Source of the DNA: an uncultured Microcaldota archaeon
Lineage (GTDB): Archaea; Micrarchaeota; Micrarchaeia; Micrarchaeales; Micrarchaeaceae
Direction: 5' to 3'
NCBI GenBank assembly: GCA_903858385.1
Contig: CAIOIN010000111.1
Coordinates: forward strand, 1-12,555
Length of the DNA stretch: 12,555 bases
A model generated the notes under the pieces. It had not been told where the DNA came from, made no database searches, and saw only the letters and a program-made list of their open reading frames with translations. The translations under genes and the position numbers were made by a program. How positions within the stretch are numbered: the first letter of the stretch is position 1; each line of letters starts with the position of its first letter. Of this stretch, positions 7,152 to 12,555 are shown piece after piece.

Positions 7152-7172
7152 AAGAAAAAAAGGAAAAGAAAG
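7152..7172 (-). terminator. U-rich terminator of the pyrophosphatase gene
   Basis: On the minus strand, immediately after the hppA stop, there is a run rich in T (TCTTTC, TTTTCC, TTTTTTTC). Archaeal RNA polymerase terminates at such U-tracts without a hairpin. The plus strand there is A-rich and would not terminate ftsZ. Confidence 0.6.
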
Positions 7173-7183
7173 ACTTGTCCTTA

Positions 7184-9262
7184 TCAGAGCAGCGCGTGCA
7201 GTATGAACAGCGAGCCGAACACCAGGCATACGGTGTTGGCCAGCTTCACGAGCACGTGCAGAGCAGGCCCGGCGGTGTCCTTCAGCGGATCCCCGAAGGT
7301 GTCTCCGGTGACTGCCGCTTTGTGGGCTTCCGATCCCTTGCCGCCCATGTGTCCTTCTTCTATGTACTTCTTGGCGTTGTCCCAGGCTGCCCCTCCGGTG
7401 TTCATCTGCATCGCGAGTATGAACCCTGAAAGTGTCACTCCAATAAGGAATGCTCCGACAGATTCGGCGCCTAGGGTGAAGCCTATGATAAGGGGCACCA
7501 CTACCGGCAGCAACCCTGGCACTATCATCTCCCTCTGGGCTGCAACTGTGGCGATGTCTATCGCTCTCGAGTAATCCGGCTGGCCCTTGCCAGTCATTAT
7601 TCCCTTTATCTCCCTGAACTGCCTCCTGACCTCTTCGACGATCTTGAACGCTGCCTTTCCTACCGCGCGTATCGCGAACGAGGCGAAGACGAACGGAAGC
7701 AGTATTCCAATGAAGAGCCCTATCATTATCTGCGGCGAGACTATGTTCACTGAGGTTATGTGCGTGACGTCGAGGTAGGCAGAGAAAAGCAGCAGCGCCG
7801 CCAATCCCGCCGATGCCATGGCATAGCCCTTGGTCAGCGCCTTGGTGGTGTTTCCAGCCGCATCGAAGATGTCCGTTATCTTTCTCACCTTCTCGTCGGC
7901 TTTTGACATCTCTGCGATACCTCCCGCATTGTCAACGATCGGCCCGAAGCCGTCCATGCCCAGTATCATTCCCGCTATCGAGAGCATGCCCATGGTGGCG
8001 ACCGCAATCCCGTAGATGCCGCCCATATATGACGTTATGCCCGTTGTCGAAGCTGCGAATAGCGTACCGAGATAATACGACAGCAGTATGGCTACCGATA
8101 TTACGACTACAGGCATGCCCGTGGATTCAAGTGATATCGCGTATCCGCGGATTATGTTGGTCGCGTGCCCCGTCTTAGATGCTTCAGCAATTTCCTGCAC
8201 CGGCTTGTGGCTCTTCGACGTGTAGTACTCTGTTATCAGCACTATGATCAGGCTCGCTACCAGGCCCACGACCGCTGCGAAGAACAGGTCGTTGCTCAGT
8301 ATCGTGTAATGTATCAGTATGTAGAATCCGATCATCGAGAAGATGCAGGTGGCTATGATGCCGTTCCTGAATCCGATCATCGGGTCCCTGCGTCCCTTGG
8401 ACTTGACGAAAGGTATTCCAAGTATCGAAGAGAATATGCCGACAGACCTTGCCAGCAACGGGAATATCACGAAGAAGAAGTTCTGCGTGACCGCGTACAA
8501 TGAGAATCCGATTATCATGGCCGCTATGTTCTCTCCTGTCATGCTTTCGAAGAGGTCTGCGCCTCTTCCGGCGACGTCCCCGACGTTGTCCCCGACGTTG
8601 TCGGCGATGACCGCCGCGTTCCTCGGGTCATCTTCCGGAATCCCGGCATCGACCTTGCCGACTATGTCAGCGCCCACGTCAGCAGCCTTGGTGAATATCC
8701 CTCCCCCGAGCTGCGCGAACAGCGCCGACAGCGAGGCGCCGAAGCCGAAGCCCACGATCAGGGATGGATTGTTCCCATAGAGCAGGAAAAGGCTCGTCAC
8801 GCCCAACAGGCTGAGGCCTACATTGAACAGGCCCATGACAAGTCCGCCGTAGAATGATATCTTCAAAGGCTTCTCCATGCCGAACTTTGCCGCGTAGGCG
8901 GTCCTGGCGTTCGCCTTTGTTGCGACGTCCATGCCCACGTATCCGGCCAGCAGCGAGAATATCGCGCCCAGAAGGAATGCGAATGCGGTCTTCAGGTCGA
9001 AGACCAGGTAAAGCAGGATGGTCAGGATGATTGATATTATGCTTATGGTCTTGTACTGCCTCTTGAGATAGGCTGTCGAGCCCACCCTTATGGCCTTGGC
9101 AATCTCCGCCATCTTCTTGTTCTCGACCGTCTGTTTCGAGATCCAAAGGGACAGGATCACTGCGACCGCTAGAGACAATATTCCGGCGAAATAAGCAATT
9201 TCTAGGATTATGGTATCACTATCTTCGCTCTGCGCCCAGTCGAATGGCTGAGGTGGAGTCAA
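7184..9262 (-). CDS. hppA: K+-independent H+-translocating membrane pyrophosphatase
   Basis: This integral membrane enzyme couples PPi hydrolysis to proton export. The 692-residue polytopic protein has the PPi/Mg site in DVGADIVGK (195-203), PEDDPRN and DNVGDNVGD (221-229), and a matching C-terminal site in GDTFGDPLKDTAG. GNTTKALTKG puts Lys474 and Thr477 at the two positions that separate K+-independent enzymes (Lys, Thr) from K+-dependent ones (Ala, Gly or Ala). K+-independent enzymes are known as H+ pumps. ADLFES (235-240) fits the gate glutamate position of that class. An oddity is GKVD at 202-205, where relatives usually have GKVE. Start: TTG 9262, the only start before the first membrane segment, gives a polar 16-residue lead. 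A TATA-like box about 30 bp upstream suggests a leaderless transcript. It is divergent from the ferritin-like gene. Confidence 0.96.
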   Translation of the reverse strand: MTPPQPFDWAQSEDSDTIILEIAYFAGILSLAVAVILSLWISKQTVENKKMAEIAKAIRVGSTAYLKRQYKTISIISIILTILLYLVFDLKTAFAFLLGAIFSLLAGYVGMDVATKANARTAYAAKFGMEKPLKISFYGGLVMGLFNVGLSLLGVTSLFLLYGNNPSLIVGFGFGASLSALFAQLGGGIFTKAADVGADIVGKVDAGIPEDDPRNAAVIADNVGDNVGDVAGRGADLFESMTGENIAAMIIGFSLYAVTQNFFFVIFPLLARSVGIFSSILGIPFVKSKGRRDPMIGFRNGIIATCIFSMIGFYILIHYTILSNDLFFAAVVGLVASLIIVLITEYYTSKSHKPVQEIAEASKTGHATNIIRGYAISLESTGMPVVVISVAILLSYYLGTLFAASTTGITSYMGGIYGIAVATMGMLSIAGMILGMDGFGPIVDNAGGIAEMSKADEKVRKITDIFDAAGNTTKALTKGYAMASAGLAALLLFSAYLDVTHITSVNIVSPQIMIGLFIGILLPFVFASFAIRAVGKAAFKIVEEVRRQFREIKGIMTGKGQPDYSRAIDIATVAAQREMIVPGLLPVVVPLIIGFTLGAESVGAFLIGVTLSGFILAMQMNTGGAAWDNAKKYIEEGHMGGKGSEAHKAAVTGDTFGDPLKDTAGPALHVLVKLANTVCLVFGSLFILHALL

Positions 9263-9287
9263 AGTAGTTTCTAATATTTAGTTAATG

Positions 9288-9295
9288 TTTTTAAG
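9288..9295 (-). promoter_or_regulatory. TATA-like box of hppA
   Basis: Minus-strand CTTAAAAA is centred about 29 bp before TTG 9262. A second AT-rich stretch nearer the gene (9272-9281) would place the transcription start inside the coding region, so this one is preferred. It supports the TTG start. Confidence 0.5.
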
Positions 9296-9304
9296 GCTTT
9301 CCTT

Positions 9305-9335
9305 CGGGGCGAACGCGCGGGGCGCGATGCGGGGC
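9305..9335. repeat. Three CGGGGC direct repeats in the hppA/ferritin promoter region
   Basis: CGGGGC occurs at 9305-9310, 9318-9323 and 9330-9335, with spacings of 13 and 12 bp. This GC-rich block interrupts an otherwise AT-rich spacer and ends six bases before the TATA-like box of the ferritin-like gene. Position and near-helical phasing suggest an operator for that gene or for both divergent genes. The regulator is unknown. Confidence 0.45.
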
Positions 9336-9340
9336 AAGGA

Positions 9341-9348
9341 TTTAATAG
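9341..9348 (+). promoter_or_regulatory. TATA-like box of the EncFtn-like gene
   Basis: TTTAATAG is centred about 35 bp before ATG 9380, so the leader would be short. GGAGTGAT at 9369-9376 resembles a Shine-Dalgarno sequence four bases before the ATG. It would be at the extreme 5' end of the transcript. Confidence 0.5.
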
Positions 9349-9379
9349 CTGTAATGAGCAGTCAAACCGGAGTGATTGG

Positions 9380-9661
9380 ATGGACTACAATGAGAGGGGC
9401 AACATAAGCGCGAAAACTCTGGACTTGAACAGGGCGAGGCAGTCGCTGATCGAGGAATTTCAGGCTATAATGTGGTATGACGAGCGCGCAGACGCGACTT
9501 CGGACAAGGAACTCAAGGATGTCCTTGCGCACAACAGGGACGACGAGAAGGAGCATGCGACGCTGCTGCTCGAATGGATAAGAAGGAACGACAAGGCCCT
9601 TGCCAAGAAGCTTGAAGAGATAATCTTCAAGAACGGCAAGCTTGAAGAGTTGTGGGACTGA
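9380..9661 (+). CDS. Encapsulated-ferritin-like (EncFtn) protein, stand-alone
   Basis: This 93-residue helical protein belongs to the EncFtn ferritin-like family, whose two-helix chains pair to form a di-iron ferroxidase and which normally work inside encapsulin shells. Family marks are SLIEEFQAIMWYDERADA (22-39), then LAHNRDDEKEHATLLLEWIRR (49-69). By a constant offset of six from the Rhodospirillum protein, ferroxidase residues Glu26, Glu56, His59 and Trp32 and Tyr33 are present. Entry-site Glu25 is kept but its partner Glu is Gln28. The chain ends in KNGKLEELWD, with no visible extension resembling an encapsulin cargo peptide, and no shell gene is in the window. In Pyrococcus-type archaea the same domain is fused to encapsulin; here it is separate. 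Likely role: iron oxidation or detoxification. The ATG is preceded by GGAGTGAT. Confidence 0.88.
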   Translation: MDYNERGNISAKTLDLNRARQSLIEEFQAIMWYDERADATSDKELKDVLAHNRDDEKEHATLLLEWIRRNDKALAKKLEEIIFKNGKLEELWD

Positions 9662-9678
9662 ACGCCAATGGGTCAAGC

Positions 9679-10323
9679 TCAAGCATGCAGGGATTCATAT
9701 ATCTCCGCCGCGCCCTTGACCATTATGTACAGCACCAGTATCGCTATGAGGGCGTAGCCTATGCTCATCGGATAATACCGTGGCTGGATGTAGGCAAGCA
9801 TCAGGTATGAGAATGCTACAAGCTTCAGCACGGCAGACCCGGCCCTCCCTACGATGTTTGAAGAGTACACCATCTGAGCGAAGCGCGTCTTCATCTTTGA
9901 GGAGGTTCCCTTTGAAGCCATGAGCGCGTCGGCGATGGAATGCCGCATTATCACCGCTATCACTATTATGAGCGGGATCATTTGCAAGTAGAGGAACAGC
10001 GCCCAGAGCGAGTATTCGGTTATCCGGTCGCCGGCGATGTCAATCCTCGGGCCGAATTTTGCGGTCTTGCCTATCGACGCCTTCGCGGCCTTTATCTTCT
10101 TCGCATTGGTGTTGTCTCCCAGCGAGTACCTTAGGTAATCAATGAAGCTTATTGCCCCCTTGCTCTGCGAATGCAGGGCGGCGAAACCGTCAAGCCCGTC
10201 AGCAGCAATCGATGCCGCAAGCAGTATTATGGGTATTGTCGGGTTGACCTTCAGCAGCACCAGGTAGACTATGGGCACTATCAATGCGATCCTTGCCAGG
10301 GTTATGATGTCAGCGCTTCTCAT
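9679..10323 (-). CDS. CDP-alcohol phosphatidyltransferase family protein with split signature
   Basis: This is an integral membrane enzyme family that joins a CDP-linked lipid or alcohol to a second alcohol, in archaea for polar lipid headgroups. The protein has 214 residues. It begins ADIITLARI, typical of the family, followed by a membrane segment (about 12-40). The metal-binding signature is present but interrupted: DGLDGFAAL (42-50) gives the first two Asp, and GPRIDIAGD (91-99) gives Asp95 and Asp99. Asp45 to Asp95 is 50 residues instead of the usual 18, because about 32 extra, mostly polar and basic residues lie between. Leu50 replaces the usual Arg. Further membrane segments lie at about 107-125, 165-177 and 187-203. 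The start overlaps the stop of the upstream glycosyltransferase-like gene (ATGA), so the two are translationally coupled. Substrate cannot be told. Confidence 0.85.
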   Translation of the reverse strand: MRSADIITLARIALIVPIVYLVLLKVNPTIPIILLAASIAADGLDGFAALHSQSKGAISFIDYLRYSLGDNTNAKKIKAAKASIGKTAKFGPRIDIAGDRITEYSLWALFLYLQMIPLIIVIAVIMRHSIADALMASKGTSSKMKTRFAQMVYSSNIVGRAGSAVLKLVAFSYLMLAYIQPRYYPMSIGYALIAILVLYIMVKGAAEIYESLHA

Positions 10324-12155
10324 GTTCTCGACGGCGTGTAGTTTATCTGGATGTTTAAGCTCTTGCTTGTCATGTAGTCCTTGCTGAACACTACTACAAA
10401 AAGCTTCGTGCTGTTGTCTATCATGGGCAATCGGTAGTTGAGCGTGTAGTTTGCCGTGCCCTCAGGCGGCAGCGTCTTCAGTGTGGTCCCGAGCACGTAG
10501 CCTTCGTTGTTCGGGCTTCTGCTGACCATCAGGAACGACACTGTCTCGTTCGACCTTCCGTTGTTCGTCAAATTCAGGTATATGCCGCCTAGGCTGAACT
10601 GATAGTTATGGGTGTAGTTGTTTAAACTCACGTAGACTATCGGCATCATCTGGTTTATGTGCAGCGTATCCTTGGCTGCATAAGAGTAATGCAGACATAT
10701 CGTAGCCACAAGGACGACCGCAATCACGGCAAGAGCAGAATACGCCATGGGTTTTTTCGTTTTGAGAATGTCCTTCTCCGCCATGTCGCGCCTGTCCTTG
10801 TGGTAGAACATCAGCAGCAGCAGGGGCACATACGGTATCGCGTATATCGATATGTTTCTCCATGCAAGGAAGAAGGCGAATGCCGGCGCAAGAACAAGGA
10901 CTGCCTTCGCGCTCTTGGTGTAGAGGTATAGCATCGCAAGCGCCCAGATCAGGAAGAGCCCGGATGCGATCTCCATCGCAAGGTATGGCGCGGGGAAGAA
11001 GCTTATGAAGAACTGCATCAGGTTGGGCCCGTAGAAGGGCAGCTTCGTCGATCCGAAGAGTGCGAAGATGTTTCCTATCGTGGCCATGGGCGAGAGCGCC
11101 ACGAAATATATATTGACCATCACGAATACCGCGGCCGATGCGAGTATCTGGTTCCGCATGCCTTTCCAGCCGCGATGCCTGAATGTGAGGATATAGAAGA
11201 ACGGCAGCGCGAACCAGGCAACCTGAGTGACGCTTGCGCCGAGACCCAGAAGTATGCCGGATAGGACTGGCTTTTCCTTGAATATGTACGCAAAGAGCAG
11301 GAAGACGGATACCGCGAGGAAGGTGTTCGACACACTCGCAAGCGAGAATGCGAGCGCGAGCCATGCGGCTATCGGGATGAGTGCGCTGTTGTTGAATCCA
11401 GATTTGTAGTAGACCGCGAACGAGGACAGAATGCTCAGGAACACTAGTATCGCGACGAAGCTGTAGAAGGAGGTGACGCCAAGCGCTGTGACGGGCGCAT
11501 AGGACAGGAAGCTCAGGGCAGGATAATCATAAGCGTATTCGTAGCTACCGTTCAGCAGGACCGTGGGCATTATTCCCCTTGCATTCAGTATTGGCGCCAT
11601 GCTCTGCGTGTAAGGATTCACGCCGTTGAGGAACAGTTGAGAGGCATAGTAGTTGTAGGCGAGCTCGTCGACCCCGCCCCACCCATTGTTGGAGAAAGAA
11701 TACATAGCTTCATAGGCCAGCACAGACGCAAGGATCAGGAACACCGCGAGCACTGCCAGTGACCTAGCCGTCAGATGTTTTTCCTTGCTCTTGTAGTCTT
11801 TTGCTGCCCGGCCTATGGCGTAAATCGAGACTATTGATAAGATGACTGCGAGCGAAACCCGGAAAATCGCGTTCGCCGCGCCGCTCAGCACTCCAGGCGA
11901 TATGAGGTTGAATGAGAGGTCGTAATACATGAGTAATATTGAGATGATCGCAAGAACGGTCAGTGCCATTTGCCCGTTCGCAGAATGGTCGAAGTACCTT
12001 TTATAGGAGAGGAGAAAGATCGCGGCTGAGAGCAGTGCGAGGATGAAGACGAGGAGCATCGCGAGAGCGGAGAAGTATTGCTGCTCGGTAAATGACAGGA
12101 AGGATACCCCGAGATCGAGTATCGCGAGCGCGAACGCCAGGTGCGTTTTCTCCAT
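10320..12155 (-). CDS. Polytopic membrane protein, GT-C glycosyltransferase-like, with sequon-rich outer tail
   Basis: The 611-residue protein has about 12-14 hydrophobic segments from residue 7 to 490, then a roughly 120-residue soluble C-terminus. The loop after the fifth segment contains GGVDELAYNYYASQ (160-173) and GVNPYTQ (178-184), then YDYPALSF (209-216). An acidic pair in the first large outer loop followed by an NPY element resembles GT-C transferases that use polyprenyl-phosphate sugars. The call is by pattern, not close identity. The tail after the last segment carries six N-glycosylation sequons (Asn513, 528, 536, 569, 581, 605) and beta-strand-like segments, so it probably faces outside. 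The ATG is about 26 bp from a TATA-like box. It shares a 4-nt overlap with the phosphatidyltransferase and lies 99 bp downstream of the Ser/Thr-rich protein on the same strand. Confidence 0.7.
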   Translation of the reverse strand: MEKTHLAFALAILDLGVSFLSFTEQQYFSALAMLLVFILALLSAAIFLLSYKRYFDHSANGQMALTVLAIISILLMYYDLSFNLISPGVLSGAANAIFRVSLAVILSIVSIYAIGRAAKDYKSKEKHLTARSLAVLAVFLILASVLAYEAMYSFSNNGWGGVDELAYNYYASQLFLNGVNPYTQSMAPILNARGIMPTVLLNGSYEYAYDYPALSFLSYAPVTALGVTSFYSFVAILVFLSILSSFAVYYKSGFNNSALIPIAAWLALAFSLASVSNTFLAVSVFLLFAYIFKEKPVLSGILLGLGASVTQVAWFALPFFYILTFRHRGWKGMRNQILASAAVFVMVNIYFVALSPMATIGNIFALFGSTKLPFYGPNLMQFFISFFPAPYLAMEIASGLFLIWALAMLYLYTKSAKAVLVLAPAFAFFLAWRNISIYAIPYVPLLLLMFYHKDRRDMAEKDILKTKKPMAYSALAVIAVVLVATICLHYSYAAKDTLHINQMMPIVYVSLNNYTHNYQFSLGGIYLNLTNNGRSNETVSFLMVSRSPNNEGYVLGTTLKTLPPEGTANYTLNYRLPMIDNSTKLFVVVFSKDYMTSKSLNIQINYTPSRT

Positions 12156-12175
12156 ATTTAGGTATGGTCATGCGC

Positions 12176-12185
12176 TAATAATAAG
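12176..12185 (-). promoter_or_regulatory. TATA-like box of the GT-C-like gene
   Basis: Minus-strand CTTATTATTA is centred about 26 bp before ATG 12155. It gives this gene its own, probably leaderless, transcript, although read-through from the upstream gene is possible because no T-rich terminator is visible at 12156-12254. Confidence 0.6.
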
Positions 12186-12254
12186 TTTGCTTTGGGTTTT
12201 GTGCGATTCCGATGTTTGATGGAGCAGGACGCACGCAGGCAGGGTCGAAGCCGC

Positions 12255-12555
12255 TCAGCAGCCGCAATAATCGCACTCGCATGCGCATTCCCCGTAGCCG
12301 CACCCCTGACAATACTGCCCGGTGCAGCCGATGGAGGTGGAAGCCGAGGTTGTGCTGGTGTAAACTGAGGTTGAGTCGCTGGTGGATGTTGGAGCACTGG
12401 TAGTAGTAGAGGCGCTGGTGGTCGAGGCGCTTGTGGTCGATGAAGCGCTGGTGGTCGATGTGCTGGAAGTTGAAGTGACTGATGTTGAGGAGGTTGTGGT
12501 GGCCGAGGTTGTTGTCCCGCCTATGACCGTACTGGTGGATGTGACGGAGGTCGAC
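12255..12555 (-). CDS. Ser/Thr-rich mucin-like protein with cysteine-dense C-terminus (partial, N-terminus off the window)
   Basis: Only the last 99 residues are visible and I do not recognise the family. Residues 1-75 of the visible part contain 58 Ser or Thr, with Ala, Val, Gly and a Pro. They form a low-complexity stalk that includes four degenerate STTSA units at 33-54. The last 23 residues hold eight cysteines (77, 82, 85, 90, 92, 94, 97, 99) with Gly, Tyr and acidic residues, in spacings such as CQGC and CACEC. Codons for Ser and Thr vary freely at the third base (TCG, TCC, TCA, AGC; ACC, ACA, ACT), which supports real coding in this frame. Stalks of this kind are usually O-glycosylated surface proteins (general knowledge). 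No membrane anchor follows, so the Cys tail may be a disulfide or metal-binding knot. The neighbouring transferase could modify it (inference). Confidence 0.72.
   Translation of the reverse strand, partial: STSVTSTSTVIGGTTTSATTTSSTSVTSTSSTSTTSASSTTSASTTSASTTTSAPTSTSDSTSVYTSTTSASTSIGCTGQYCQGCGYGECACECDYCGC
12393..12458 (-). repeat. Degenerate tandem STTSA codons
   Basis: Four successive units encoding Ser-Thr-Thr-Ser-Ala, one with an extra Thr and one preceded by an extra Ser, give a near 15-base DNA periodicity. Units differ at synonymous third positions, so the repetition is kept at protein level. Confidence 0.6.

Noticed and set aside
12156..12403. Open frames on both strands beside the Ser/Thr-rich gene
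   Set aside because: They read the same DNA in other frames, giving Pro/Arg-rich products without motifs. The Ser/Thr-Cys frame shows synonymous third-base variation and a sensible stop.
12380..12550. CRISPR-like or minisatellite array
   Set aside because: The repetition follows short degenerate Ser/Thr codon units of about 15 bases. There are no conserved repeats of 24-40 bases and no unique spacers.

Overview
The window is archaeal DNA. Evidence: Kae1 and Bud32 of the KEOPS tRNA-modification complex, archaeal membrane-anchored LonB, topoisomerase VI subunit A, ribosomal protein L29 followed by aIF1/SUI1, deoxyhypusine synthase, archaeal TATA-type promoters, and heavy use of ATA (Ile) and AGG/AGA (Arg) codons. 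Compact spacing, mostly leaderless genes and the mix of FtsZ, a proton-pumping pyrophosphatase and an encapsulin-type ferritin would fit a small-genome (DPANN/Micrarchaeota-like) or euryarchaeal lineage. That placement is inference; no rRNA is present to fix it.

Layout. 1-2621 (minus): lonB followed four bases later by topoisomerase VI subunit A, which runs off the left edge. 2768-4947 (plus): L29 and aIF1, then kae1 and bud32, the last two overlapping. 4944-5891 (minus): deoxyhypusine synthase, whose stop codon overlaps that of bud32. 6028-7143 (plus): ftsZ. 7184-9262 (minus): membrane pyrophosphatase. 9380-9661 (plus): a 93-residue encapsulated-ferritin-like protein. 9679-12155 (minus): a GT-C-like membrane protein overlapping by four bases a CDP-alcohol phosphatidyltransferase. 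12255-12555 (minus): the C-terminus of a Ser/Thr-rich protein with a cysteine-dense tail, cut by the right edge.

Most of the left and centre is conserved housekeeping: translation initiation and elongation (L29, aIF1, eIF5A hypusination), tRNA t6A synthesis (Kae1, Bud32), membrane protein quality control (LonB), DNA topology (Top6A), division (FtsZ) and pyrophosphate-driven proton pumping (HppA). The right 3 kb is accessory and more interesting. It holds a stand-alone EncFtn-like ferritin with no visible cargo-loading tail, a phosphatidyltransferase whose signature motif is split by an insertion, a glycosyltransferase-like protein with a sequon-rich tail, and a mucin-like Cys-tailed protein. 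The last three are on one strand and may form a cell-surface glycan/lipid locus (inference).

At six starts a TATA-like box lies about 25-31 bp before the initiation codon, so those transcripts are probably leaderless. The divergent intergenic regions carry short inverted or direct repeats that could be operators. I saw no tRNA, rRNA, CRISPR array or insertion sequence.
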